Below, piece by piece: positions 12,929 through 23,864 of a DNA stretch of 64,000 nucleotides. The notes beneath the pieces are model-generated. The model made no database searches. It saw only the letters and a list, made by a program, of their open reading frames with translations, and was not told the origin of the DNA. Where the stretch lies: NCBI GenBank assembly GCA_002110485.1, contig MOWL01000067.1, forward strand, positions 2,480,001 through 2,544,000, written 5' to 3'. Numbering within the stretch: the first letter of the stretch is position 1; the number at the start of each line of letters is the position of its first letter. The position numbers and the translations under genes are program-made. Source of the stretch: Emergomyces orientalis (Eukaryota; Ascomycota; Eurotiomycetes; Onygenales; Ajellomycetaceae).

Positions 12929-13535
12929 ATTGCACCGCAGTTTGGCTATTAACGGCGCTGCTAAAATTAATCAGGCATAGCAGATACACTTGGAGCCTCA
13001 CATACAAAATAATTAGTGTCTTAATGTATTTTGAAGGGCCTGCATTTATTAATCTGAATAATTTGCTCCTGCTCGCTGTGTTTTCTCAGAATCGGTTTTC
13101 GCGTTCCCTGCTCTCTCCAGAGTCTCAAAGCACTCATGATTTATTGCCTGTAGATTGAGATTATAGCAGAATTTATAGAGAGTGTAATTATGAGAACTGC
13201 TAGCACAGTAACTCTGTTGGCAGTAAAAGTGAGTAGTTGGTTGTTATTAAGAATCTAGCTACTATGTGAGTGTATTACATTCGGCGAACGCCGCTCTACG
13301 TCACGTGGGAGGCGGCGGCAGCGGTCGGCCCGGTAGAGGATGCCTCAGGGGATCCAACAAACTCTGTATTTACAGATAAATTCAGCGATTTCAAGAACTG
13401 CAAGCATCATAGAGAGTGCAAAACCAATCAAAATACTTAAGACACTAGTTACTATTTTGTATTTGAGGCTCCAAGTGTATCTGCTATGCCTGATTAATTT
13501 TAGCAGCGCCGTTAATAGCCAAACTGCGGTGTAAT
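12929..13535. mobile_element. Non-autonomous DNA transposon (MITE-like) with long terminal inverted repeats
   Basis: The left arm from 12933 to 13000 is an exact reverse complement of 13464-13531 (68 bp), and similarity continues imperfectly for about 35 bp further in. Extending the ends gives ATTGCACCGCAG on the left and the complement of ATTACACCGCAG on the right, flanked on both sides by TA (12927-12928 and 13536-13537). That agrees with a TA target duplication of the Tc1/mariner type, which is an inference. The roughly 460-bp core has no transposase ORF; it contains a short GC-rich patch near 13295-13340. The two arms differ at few positions, so insertion or arm homogenisation looks fairly recent. 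Confidence 0.85.
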
Positions 13536-16261
13536 TATCGAAACCCTCGTTACTTAAAATTATTTACTCTTCACCAATTCATACCTGTCATTTTATCAAG
13601 CTGTAACCCCACATATGCACAGGCCGCAGCAAAGCTTGCCTGCAGTGGTCTGAGCGTTTTTAAAACCTTTTCTCGACATGAAGATCGCTTTGAACTCACG
13701 CAAACACACAAACCAATTTTGGGCTAGGTCCAATGGAGCTACGACACGATTTTCTTTACCTTCAGAACCTGTCACTTTTGAGCTTCACGTGGCGTCGGTT
13801 TATATTGATCGATCGGTAGACGGCGTCCCCCCACTCTCTCACAACAATTCTGCCTCGTCATCATCCATTTCTTTATTTTCTGGGCCGACGTTGGGCTGGG
13901 CGAGGCGGGATGAATTCACTGGTTGGCATGCATGCTGTAGACAGCGAATCAATACAATGACGGCTGATTTTGGGTGTATAGCCAGTCGCGAAATCAAAAT
14001 TCTGAATGATGAAATAAAGCAATTATATGCCCTGTATTGAGGACTTTTGTGCCTGGAGTGGCTGGTTTGAAGTGTAATATTTGTGGATATAAGTCTTCAT
14101 GAAACCAATTCACATAACTATAAGCTGTTCATTCTTTCAAGATAATTAACAACTTCTAGGTCAAAATCCCGCTTGCACATCATTTGTGAACAATAGTGGC
14201 TACAATGTACTTTTGGGGGGTGATTGTTTGGCACCTGCCTCGGGTAAAGAAGCATACATGCAGTTATGTTTTGGTCTTGTGAGCTTGTCTCTCCGCTGCT
14301 CATGAGGGCCATCGATTCATCAAGCTCGCTTAGATGTGGGGAGCTCTTGATAATAATATGGGGCGCTGGTTGGTTTGCTTCTGGGTTGAAGGATGGTGGA
14401 GTAGAAGTCTCTAGAAGTTGGTGCTGTTGTGCTGAAACCTGGTCATACAGTATATCAAAATAATAATCTTGTTGAGGATCATCATGTCGATAACAGCAGC
14501 GGCTGAGTCATTTGAATGCCGTTAATGAGAGCCTTGAATCAGTCCAGGCAATTTATCAACAAACAGTGACTCACAAGCTTCACTGAGACCCGCGCGGTTC
14601 TTCGTTAGGAGGTGGGGTATTTGTATGGTTGGTCGAGAAATAATTTCTGTGAACAGTAAGCCAAGCGGCATGAGCGAACCGTCAACTTCTACTCCCTTCT
14701 AGTATACAAAGGACCTGACTTGAGACGCAGGCCCTAAAACTGTATTCAGCTCGGCCAAATTTTTGATCCTCGAAGAATGCACCATTCAATTTTCCCTATT
14801 GGATTGAGGGCGTTGGGGCAAGGCTGCGGATTCTCCTGGCTCAAATTTTATGGCAGTTGGTTTTGCATGCGGCCATCAAACTGTCACTTGAGAGTTTTCT
14901 CCTTGTTTCTTTGTTTGCAAGTGGACAAGTGTCTGTTGTGGCACTGGGTGAAATGTGCTGCAGCGGCTGATCTCCAGGCTTCTGGGACCGTTAGTGAAGG
15001 TTAAATAGTAGAGTGGGCGAGGCTCCTGGTAAAATCCACCTCTTTGGAAATTATGACATCGTGGATTGGTGTGCAGAGGAATTCAGCGCCGTATACAACA
15101 TCTGCGGGGTGGAATTAGTAATTAGAAAAAGAGAATATATGATTGCCTAAATGAAAATAGAAAAGTATTTTGGAGATGCTTGATGGGCATGCTATAGAGA
15201 CGAAAGGGATTAATCAGATGCATTATTAGATCCTATTTGATGTGCAGATGCACATCTAACTGAATATTACAAATTTAATCAACATGTTCTTGAGTTTTAA
15301 CAGAAGGTGTGTTTAGCATCTGACAATATCGAATGCTTGGTACTTATTAGCCACTGTATGAAAGCCCGCAAGATCCCAACCTACTTACTTAAATACCTAA
15401 CATGAGGGATTCTCCCACTAAGTTAAGCATGTGTCCAGATAAATGTACAACACAACCTCTGTATTATGAAGTAGCATAACTACTTATGTGCCTCGAGGGC
15501 GCATGTACTTGACCGATGTACAGTACAGGTATGTACATTACCTACGTAAAATAATACAGAGCACCGAGGTACCCACTCGTGTATATGCCCTGCCACATGT
15601 AGGCATGGAATCTTTGGATTATTGGAGAGTGGTAAACTATAGGTTCACATACAGCCGGCCCCAAGGCCGCTTGCAAAACAAAGAAAACAAATAGATGTGC
15701 CCAGGTGTTCAGAGCCGGAAATGTACTCAGATTTTAACTTTACGGGCGGACCAACGATACAGGTGAAGCTTGGCACCAGCTGCAGCAGCCCCCGCTTTTA
15801 CATCACCCACACGGGCCCGGTCAACTTTATCCCAACCACCCACCCTGCGTCTGCGGCCCTGTCGCTCCTCCTGCCTTGCCCCCGTCCAATCACTGCCCGG
15901 TCCCGCACCCCCCGCACCCCCCCACCCCCCCCGGCCTAGCCCTGCCCATGGGTTTACGCGCCGCACACTGCATATGGCTCCTTCGAGGTTCATAATGGAA
16001 AAGTATTAGTTTGAGAAGGTTGCTTGAAATCATTTCTTATTTGGGCTAACTAGGACGAAAAAACCTCATGATTGCCGCGCCAAGGATATCATCACATTTT
16101 TAAGTACACTCAATAGTATCTCCCAATTTAATAACTTATTAGCCCATTCCTATCACGCCGAAACTCCATTTATGCGCTTTCCACCATGCAGTATGCAATT
16201 AATTCGAAAGCGCCACTTTGCGCTCAGATACGTTTGGCCCGGTCGTTTTGTTTTGGAGCGC
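13536..16261. other. Gene-poor region between the inverted-repeat element and MAT1-1-1
   Basis: About 2.7 kb with no recognised gene. An uninterrupted frame at 13678-14040 (+, 120 codons, ATG start) matches no family I know and has no clear splice or domain evidence, so I do not call it a gene. A strongly C-rich stretch lies at about 15770-15960, including runs of 7 to 8 C near 15908-15930. The SLA2 and MAT1-1-1 3' ends face each other across this interval. Confidence 0.5.
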
Positions 16262-17539
16262 TCACATGTCAATGTACTCGCCAATATCGTAAGGGTCGAA
16301 GTCGCTTTGAACACGGTAAGGGTTGTAGATATATACAGGGTTGCGAAGTTCAGGATTAAATAGAGTAAAGTAACCATTGTCATCAGGGTTGATAGGGAAT
16401 TCGTTCATGGCAGTTCGTAATTCCTGATCAAAATCTTCCGCCGTGTAGGGACCTTCGATGGCTGGATTTAAACATTCGAGGTTGCCATGCGGAAAACGCA
16501 TGGCACCGTTTGTCGGAATAGCCTTATCGTTGTTAGGTTCTAATCCAATGCTAGAAGAGCTTAGGGTACGGTTCTCAGCGTTTCCGGTCTCAGTATCAAT
16601 GATAGAATCCGGTTTCTGGATCGCAGGTTTGGGCAAGCGGACATGAATGGTTCTGGACCTGGGCGGACTAGCTGTATTTTGTTGACGAGGGCTACAGGAT
16701 CGGGGATAATGAGTATGATTTGGTTGAGCAGCGACTGCCATGGCGACCCCGATGCCGTGATTGTTGTTGTTTGGAGAGAGGACTCCTGCGACATAACCAG
16801 TTTGATAGCAGTGTGTGACAATATCATCGACTGAGAGGTTTGTCGTTAAATCCCCCTGGGTGGGGCCGACATGGTGGTTAGTTTTGATGACGGAAAATTG
16901 CTTGTCCATATTAACCGCTAGTTGCAAACCCATTACGCGAAGGTAATCATTCGGGCCAACAATTCCAATCAATGGCCCATTTAGGGCGAGAAATGACTCC
17001 AAATTGACTTGGCCAGCATGGCTGTCACGAATGATGGAATACGCCTTTGCAAGAATTGCCCATTTTGCTTTGAAAGGATCAGACGTCCAGAGGAGACGCA
17101 GCAAGCCTGACTTAATCTTTTGTGAGAGGTCAGGGAATGCTGTAGAATAGAAGCCTATGAGTTTGTTAACTTGTCAATTCTTTAAGGTCTAGATTGAGAA
17201 CATACTTCTGAAGGCTATGAACGAATTCAACGGACGCAACTTTCCGTTCTCACGGATACGTTTCCCTCGAGAAGGCTGAGTTCGAGACACAGCGTTGGAT
17301 GCCGTTGGGGTAGGGATTGGAGCCGTCATGGTCATGTGGGTAGGAGCGTTCGTTTTTTGAAAGCTCGCAGGATCATGGGCCATTAAAGGGATGGCTGCGG
17401 CAATGTTGTTGGTAGCACTTATGTTGGAAACAGTCGCTTCATGTAGGAAATTTTGGAAATTTTGGACTTGATCAGGAGTTAAGGTCGTAAAAAGTTTGTT
17501 AAATGCTTGATGGACCGCAGAGACTTCGTTTCCTGCCAT
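16262..17539 (-). CDS. MAT1-1-1: MAT1-1-1, alpha-box mating-type transcription factor
   Basis: Two exons (complement of 17206-17539 and 16262-17154) joined across a 51-nt intron (GTATGT...CATAG) give 408 residues. The alpha-box DNA-binding domain covers about residues 95-190: the basic GKRIRENGK lead, then RPLNSFIAFRSFYSTAFPD, SGLLRLLWTSDPFKAKWAIL and NGPLIGIVGPNDYL. The intron splits the domain inside the AFRS codon run, a position conserved among alpha-box genes. The N-terminal 90 residues are Ala/Thr/Pro-rich and the C-terminus is acidic and poorly conserved. The protein is nuclear; in relatives it switches on alpha-type pheromone and receptor genes and is needed for mating. Reading frame and splice sites are intact. 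Only the alpha allele is present here, so the strain is MAT1-1, the pattern of a heterothallic species. Confidence 0.96.
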
Positions 17540-18376
17540 GCTGGGAAGTAGGTTTCTTGATTCGAGTATTTCATCCAGTTTATTGTACGTGTGAGTGTAT
17601 TAGGCGAGGAATGATGGAAGAAGATGCTTGCGAAAGACGATCATGAATGAAGTTCAAGTTCAACTGCGTGAGGATGCAAGGAAGGATGAAAGGAGGTAAG
17701 AATATAATGAGAGTTTACAATTTGAGGGTTTGAGATGGCAAAGAGAAAGAGCCATTTGTTTAACAAGTTAATAGAACAAAGGAATTCACTTCTTCGGACT
17801 CTTCGCCGATTCATTCACCACGCTTCTCTATATTCATCTTGCATGTCTGGCAATTTGCTGAGTTTTGTCTTCTTTCAAATACTCGTTTCGGATGTTCATG
17901 AACACTTCGGAGTTGTTTATTTTTAATTCCCTACCACGAGCTGGGAAGCCGCTAAAGCTGAAACATACGACCAAGCTGATGCGATCTTGATATTTGTGAC
18001 GTTGGTGATTGGATCTGCCTAGGGAAGTGTTTCCGGCAACCTAGGTACCTAGGTAGGTAACTAATCGTTTAGCAGTTGCTGCCAATCACTGCCAGCTGAT
18101 GTTGATGCTAAGCGCCCGTGCCTCCATGACTAACCACGCCCCCACCTGCTCAAGATCACGAAGATCGTACGTAGAATAAAACGGTATTCAACATCGTTCC
18201 AGTTCTTTGCTCCGTATCCTATTAATGTAATCTATATGCCTGCGTTCCTGATAGCTCCTGGATAATCTTAATGCATTTAAACTAGATCAAATCTGGATTC
18301 CGAGAATGATAGTACATTGCTTTAATCCCAGCAGGCGCCCTACTAAAGTCCATGAGTTCATCGCCCTCCAAAGCTT
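17540..18376. other. Intergenic region: MAT1-1-1 promoter and 3' flank of the next minus-strand gene
   Basis: The MAT1-1-1 promoter lies here, reading leftwards. It holds the second copy of the CCTAGGTACCTAGG palindrome (18040-18053), about 500 bp upstream of the MAT1-1-1 start. A 63-codon plus-strand frame at 17735-17926 has no support. Confidence 0.5.
18040..18053. repeat. Second copy of the 14-bp palindrome CCTAGGTACCTAGG
   Basis: Identical to 12696-12709 and extended here by AGGTAGGTAA. It sits in the MAT1-1-1 upstream region. A function is not shown; a repeat or footprint origin is as likely as a binding site. Confidence 0.6.
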
Positions 18377-19773
18377 CTACACACTCCACCAGTTAATAAG
18401 ATATTCCACTGTATTATTATGCTAAAGAAAAAGAAAAGAGAGAGACAGAGAAAATCAGATCTGCGAATCTGCTTACCAATTACATCATTGAAGTTCTCCA
18501 GGCGATCGGTAACGTTGACCTCACGGGGAAATGCGCCGTATTTCTGCCAGAAATAATAAATTGTTAATATGTCAAGTTTTTGTTTCGATAATTCAAATGG
18601 AGGAAGAAAGGAACAAAAAGAAAAAAGAAAGAAAAATGTAAAGAAAAATGTAAAGAAAAATGTAAAGAAAAATGGAGTAATTTATTCATATGCATGTAGC
18701 CGTGGGGCGGGATGGTAAAATGCAAAGACCTACGGATCTTTACTTACATCAAAATATATATTAGGGGCCAGAGCGATCTACAAGTTTGTAGTAATAAAGC
18801 CGTTTAGTTTATATACCCATATCCCTTTTTGCATACCTCCAGATAGAATGGGATATCTTACCCATGTATGTTCATATTCAAGGCCAGAGGAAGGAAGTTT
18901 GTCACATAGAAAGGGCTAGTTGCAACATTTAGAAAACATGTCCACTGAAGGGTCACGCGGGGGAGTAGTGGGGGGATGTATAAAAATTTGTATAGTACTT
19001 ACCGTGGTTCGTCGCAAAGTGGAGGGGACGCCTGGTATTACATCTGGAAGAACCGACTTTTGGGCAACAATTAAACAGGTTATTGTCACAAAATTTACCA
19101 TTCTCTCCAGTTCAGTCAAGGCTTACATTTTCACACTTTGCTGAGGCGAGATGTCTATCTCTCATCCATCTAAAATGGAGCGCCACTCCTCCAATTGGCA
19201 TGAGTTGTAGAGTAGCGTTCGGCGCGGTGCGAGGCAACCGTACGCCGCATCCAGGACTCCCTTTGAGAAGGAATTGTTCCCACGGCAGAAGACCTGGTTT
19301 ATACGAAGGGCGGTTGAGACTCTGTAAAAGGTCGTCTTCTTCCCTTGCGAGCAGGTTGGCCCGCATGAGGAAGTCGGCTCGGATCTCTTTGTCTATTTTC
19401 GCCTGCGCGGCGGCGATCTGGGTATCAGTTGCGTGAGATAAGAGAGACCAGAAACGTGCCTGTGTCTCTGTCGATGGGAAAAGGGATGGGGATGATGATA
19501 ATCGCCGCAGCTCTTCCATCACGTTTTCGAATAGCATGTTGGCGCTGCTGTTCTGGGCGTGAACTTTGTTGTCTGCGATGCAATCCATGTATGTCGTGCA
19601 CAGCGTGCTTAGGAATTCAGTGCTGCATTTTCGGCTAGCTATTCCCTCGCCTGATAAGGAGGATAGATTAGCGATGATCGAACGGTCGCCCAATGCATGT
19701 TGGGGTATAATATCATACTATCGATGAAGCCTGCATCGCAGTCTGACCAAGGCAGGGATAAATCAGACGACAT
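18377..19773 (-). CDS. Seven-exon gene in the MAT1-1 region, positional candidate for MAT1-1-4
   Basis: Built by hand from splice signals: complement of 19719-19773, 19127-19650, 19003-19056, 18862-18915, 18748-18777, 18477-18543 and 18377-18408. The sum is 816 nt, exactly 271 residues plus stop, and every phase matches. Donors are GTATGA, GTAAGC, GTAAGT, GTAAGA, GTAAGT and GTAAGC. The protein starts MSSDLSLPWSDCD, has a helical middle (AQAKIDKEIRADFLMRANLL) and ends VTDRLENFNDVI then VEYLINWWSV. I recognise no domain. Position next to the alpha-box gene and inside the presumed idiomorph suggests MAT1-1-4 as named in Coccidioides; that is inference from location only. The frame remains open upstream of 19773 without an ATG, so a further 5' exon is possible. 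Intron 5 (204 nt) contains an A-rich tandem repeat. Confidence 0.72.
18631..18675. repeat. A-rich 12-bp tandem repeat inside an intron
   Basis: Three full copies and one partial copy of GAAAAATGTAAA, within the 204-nt fifth intron of the seven-exon gene. The other introns of that gene are 68-87 nt, so the repeat accounts for part of the extra length. Confidence 0.85.
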
Positions 19774-20918
19774 TGTCGTGGGATTCTGTCCATGGAAGCT
19801 GTAGCTTTTACCCAAGAGATATAGAAGGTATTCAGAAGCGTTGGATCTAAGAGGTAAATGTCTGCGTGGTTGCCTTGCCGAAGAGCTTGAGACGAGAGTT
19901 TCTGTCACAATGGGGATATCAAAAATGGAGGTTATGTATGACGTCTGGCAACATTGAACTCTTTATCCGTTTGATTGAAAAGCCCTGGTGGAAATTCGGA
20001 TTTCTAACGTTGTCCGTTACTATACAAATAAACACTACAAATGCTCCTATACATCCCAAGCCTACTCAACTATCACCTAGCAACGAACACAAACAGCTCC
20101 CTCCCAAAGAACATCCATCCCCAACTCGCAAAGACTCGCCACCACCCAGGTTTCCACCCCATCTCCCCCGCTTCCAAAAATCATTATCCCAAGAGGCTGG
20201 GCGTCCACCCCGCCCGATAATGCACCAGAAACTATTCAATGAACAACAAACACACAAATATAGAAACAGCTTACGTGGGACAGAAACAGAAGGGCTGGGA
20301 GGAGGTTGGGGGTAACGATTAATCATCACACGTGTCCAGGCTTTCAGGGCATGGAAGCGGGGAAACGCGAGGGAACAAAAGAGAGCCGGGAACGGTTGCG
20401 GGGACAGGAAGGGAGGGCCGTGTAAGTGTTGTGGTATTCACTGGTGAAAGTGAAAGTTGGGAGAAAAAGGGGTTGGTCGGCGGGGAGAGATTCGTGAATG
20501 TAATGGGATGCATGGGAAGGGTAACGGCAGGGGCTGTGGGGGCTGTTGGTTTTTGTGTTTGTTTGTGTTGTAATCACAGTGTTGTTGAGTGGCTGGGAAG
20601 ATATTTGGGTGAATGGATTTTAAATGATCACCGATGATGGGCAGTCTTCCTCAAAAAATGGGAAGGGAGGGGAATGTAACCTTGCAATATCTTGAAACGA
20701 GAAATATAAAAAGGTATGGTACAGCTATAATCGTAGCTTTTATAGATTTCTCTGAAAACGCTTTTTCCAAGATATGGCATTTGGCCCGTGGTTATGGATA
20801 CAAAAACATGCAAGCATATATACCCCCATCATAAATATTTGCCGCTGAATGTAAAGGAATATGAAACGGGAGACATGAGAAACCACTTGAAATAGCATAA
20901 TGAGTACATGATAGTTGA
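19774..20918. other. Intergenic region between two minus-strand genes
   Basis: Upstream region of the seven-exon gene and 3' flank of the Asterix-like gene. Overlapping frames at 19866-20315 (+) and 20066-20329 (-) are proline/glycine-rich mirror images of a purine/pyrimidine-skewed stretch and look like compositional artefacts. No recognised gene. Confidence 0.45.
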
Positions 20919-21966
20919 TTAGGTGGATGGAATCGGAGGGGGAGCCGCTGCTTTCGGTGCAGCCTTCCCAGTGGAAGGGAGAAAGATGGGCATATATGTC
21001 TATTTTTGCAATTTGTTAGCAATATATATGTATTTACCTCATGACCAGTTTTTATGCTTTCGGGGAGAATAGCCATATATAAAATGGATCCTATCGATTC
21101 GAGAGATAAAGAGGCGAGGTAAAATGGGAGAAGGGATAGGGAGCCGGAACATACGACAAGGACAGAGAGGACTATATCAGGGTTGTCAAATAGGTCAGTT
21201 TAGTTCATGAGCAGTAACATTCCAGAGAGTTAAATCCGGAAACGAGCATAGTGCAACGGGGAGCGACAATGCTTACGGGACATAATCACACCCATATATG
21301 CTGGCGTTGCGGACTTCTTCTGCTGCTCTGGGGTTTCCGCCATCCAGTTTTGCAGGGAGAAGGTAACGGCAGCCCTGTTGTTGGAACGGACAGGTTGAGT
21401 TCGATAATTAGTGGGTTGTGATTCCCATGTCATCAATGCGACGGGCTATAATAACGCGTACCAAGCAATCATCCTATCGGCACGAGAGGCTTTTCGTTAG
21501 CAATGGGGGTCGGGAGGTAATATAATTAAAATACGAAAAAGCGGCGCAGGAAGGAGAGGAAAAAGCTTACTTATTTCTCGAAAACATCTATATTGCAGGA
21601 GGGTCTTGTTAGTAGTGTGTCAAAAATCTAGCGGACGGTATTAGGAATATGTAAAACATACAGCAGCCATGGGCATCGTGTTCGACATCGTGCCTATATC
21701 AAATTTAGGATCGCGAGAAGAGAGGCGGACATGGAAGGATTATCAAATGGTAAGTCATACTACTCATGTCAGAAGCATCTGACGTTTTCATAGGCGGCTC
21801 GACATACGGAACAACTAGTAGTATAAGTCAGTATATATATATATCTATTAATTAGACTCAATTCATCACAGACAATGGCGCAAGTTTATGCGTCTGGGGG
21901 GAAACGTAATGGAAACGAAAGAGACGAACCAAGCTCCGGCCTCCGCATATCTTTCTTGGTGGCCAT
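20919..21966 (-). CDS. Asterix/WDR83OS-family ER membrane protein (PAT complex subunit), eight exons
   Basis: Eight exons on the complement: 21930-21966, 21761-21814, 21662-21693, 21571-21587, 21462-21473, 21277-21374, 21155-21171 and 20919-20999. They sum to 348 nt, giving 115 residues with all phases matching. The product reads MATKKDMRRPEL, VVPYVEPP, then the family core NTMPMAAMFSRNKMIAW, AAVTFSLQNWMAETPEQ, ATPAYMGVIMS, and ends TYMPIFLPSTGKAAPK. This matches the fungal Asterix family in length, the charged N-terminus with DMRR, and the two to three short membrane segments. In animals Asterix pairs with CCDC47 as an intramembrane chaperone at the ER translocon; a similar role is inferred here. 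Three exons are only 17, 12 and 17 nt, which is why no long frame is visible. It lies between the MAT genes and COX13. Confidence 0.85.
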
Positions 21967-22563
21967 ATCTGCAGTGGGACGGTGGTGTGCGGTATTGGCA
22001 GAGAGTCGCGGAATCTATAACGCTCGTTTACTGCGTTGAATAAGTAATAATTGCTACTAGCATCACGGCGAGAGAAGCTGGAGCTGTGTGTAATGCCATC
22101 GTGGTCAACTCTGCCATTCGGAGATCGCAGTCGCATCGCGCGGTTTCTGGAGCTTGGCGGAGCTAGGCCGGAAATGGGAAGGTGGTGGTTGCTGCTCGGA
22201 TTTGGTGGGCTTCAATGTCCGGGTGGCATGTATGCAATACAAGCATATGAGAAGCTCAATTATGCACGAAAGTGGAATAGTATTTCATACTCTAAATCAA
22301 CAGAGTTAAGTAAACAAAAGAAAATTATTTACAATGGTGGGAGTGGGTAGGGTTGGGGAACCGGAAACAATATAATTCTCCAACCACTAAATTCAGGAAA
22401 ACAGGGGCGAACCAAGAGACGACCTGAATGATGACTATGTTGTTTTAGTACTAAATACATCTTTTGTTTTATTTTTCTCCGTCTTGGTATATTCACACGT
22501 ATCCCGGATCTGGTTGTATGGGATAAGGTCGAAAGGTCCAGGCGGACAGGGGGATGTAGGTTT
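21967..22563. other. Intergenic region between the Asterix-like gene and COX13
   Basis: Promoter of the Asterix-like gene and COX13 3' region. No RNA gene or additional conserved frame is recognised. Confidence 0.5.
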
Positions 22564-23484
22564 TTACGAGACCTTGTCTTGGTTGTGATAGTTTACGGAA
22601 GAGTTCCAGCTATTAAAACGCTCTAGTCAGCAAAAATATTATCCATACAATGGCGGAGAGTATGTCGATACGGTGGGTAGTTGATATCATGCCATTGTTC
22701 CATTTCCATGTCCAATCGGACGGACGAAGCTCAAGAACAGCAGGGAGATTCGCGCAGAGACACTTACAACAAGGTCTATAGTGTTTCAAAATGCGTTAGT
22801 CAAGGTCCGTTGCAATATATAAAAAGCAAAAAATTAACCGCCGGGATCGGTGAGTAACCGAAAGGGGACGTGGACATACCTTATCACCATCACCCCAGGG
22901 ATAATTCTTGTTCCGAATGTTCTGGTAAGGGTATTCTACCCGCTCTTCCAAAGGTGGCATGTGGTCCCAATGCTCCCAATGCTCGTTCCACAGGTTGTAG
23001 GCATTGATGCCGGCCAAGATGACGACGGGGCAGACAGCGCTAGATTTCGTGCGGTAATTAGCTCTGCGTGCGGGCAATCTTCTCTCTCTCATTCTCATCC
23101 ATTCACAGCTGGAGTGGAGATATAGAATTGGAAATAATGCTCAGAGGGCAGGATAGTAGGGTGAACGGGATTGAATAGTCGTACTAGATGGAAAGTTTCC
23201 GCCACAAGTCTGCAAAAACCGACATGTCATGGTTAAAAAGCTGTTTCTTGACACCAATTGGAATTTAAATGGGTGGGGAAAACACGCAACTGACCACTGG
23301 TGGCAGCAGCATGGGCCTTCACGGCAGCTCTTTCGCGGTTAAAGGCATTGTCGGGGAGGGTGGGAGCCTTTTGCTCGGTGCTGGCGAAGCGGCGTTGGAG
23401 AACGCCAGACCGGACGGGTGAGGAACGGACGGCGGGGGCGCCGGTTCGCTGGGCCAGGCGGAAAACGGAGGGACGAGGGAACAT
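22564..23484 (-). CDS. COX13: Cytochrome c oxidase subunit VIa (Cox13), five exons with an 8-nt microexon
   Basis: Exons on the complement: 23295-23484, 23185-23209, 22880-23039, 22768-22775 and 22564-22609. They sum to 429 nt, giving 142 residues. The N-terminus is an Arg/Ser-rich mitochondrial presequence (RSGVLQRRFASTEQ). The mature protein carries DLWRKLSIY, a membrane segment (VCPVVILAGINAYNLW), the signature EHWEHWDHMPPLEERVEYPY and the tail GDGDKTLFWNSSVNYH. The 8-nt exon 4 (ACCTTGTT) is needed to join GDGDK to TLFWN in frame, as in the family. Cox13 sits in the inner membrane at the complex IV surface and modulates its activity. It shares a 380-bp divergent promoter region with APN2, and this pair is a standard right-hand neighbour of MAT. 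Confidence 0.93.
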
Positions 23485-23864
23485 AACGTCTAGTCAATCG
23501 ATCAATCTGCACGAGGGCCAATTGAGGGTGGGTGGTTGTTATGGGAAGAATGTTCTTGTTGTGGTTGTTGAAGCAGGAATTGTGACGTTGGATGATCATT
23601 GATCTTGTCCCGGTTTGGATTGGTGCGTTAGTGCACGTGACCTTGTTGATAGCTCCCGTGGCCAAGCACCTCAACATGACTGATGCCTTTGACATCTACA
23701 CAGCTCTCTCTCAAAACCGTGGAACATGTGCTCTATATGATTCTATGTTGAATAGAACCTTTTTTAATTGATAGACTGGATATATCTTTTATGGTACTTG
23801 TTGGTTCTTGAGACGACGCGTGCAAAAGTCTGTCTTTGATGATATCAGATACGCGGCGTCACAG
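23485..23864. promoter_or_regulatory. Bidirectional promoter region COX13/APN2
   Basis: 380 bp between two divergent starts. No specific factor site is claimed. The compact head-to-head layout is typical of this gene pair. Confidence 0.6.

Noticed and set aside
13678..14040. 120-codon ATG frame between the inverted-repeat element and MAT1-1-1
   Set aside because: No recognisable family, no neighbouring exons with matching phase; length is within chance for 2.7 kb of DNA.
19866..20329. Overlapping proline- and glycine-rich frames on both strands
   Set aside because: They mirror a C-rich/G-rich skew and lack conserved motifs; typical compositional artefact.
22687..22730. A shorter alternative COX13 last exon giving a different tail
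   Set aside because: It would need a 38-nt intron and loses the family tail FWN...VNYH, which is recovered by the acceptor at 22610.
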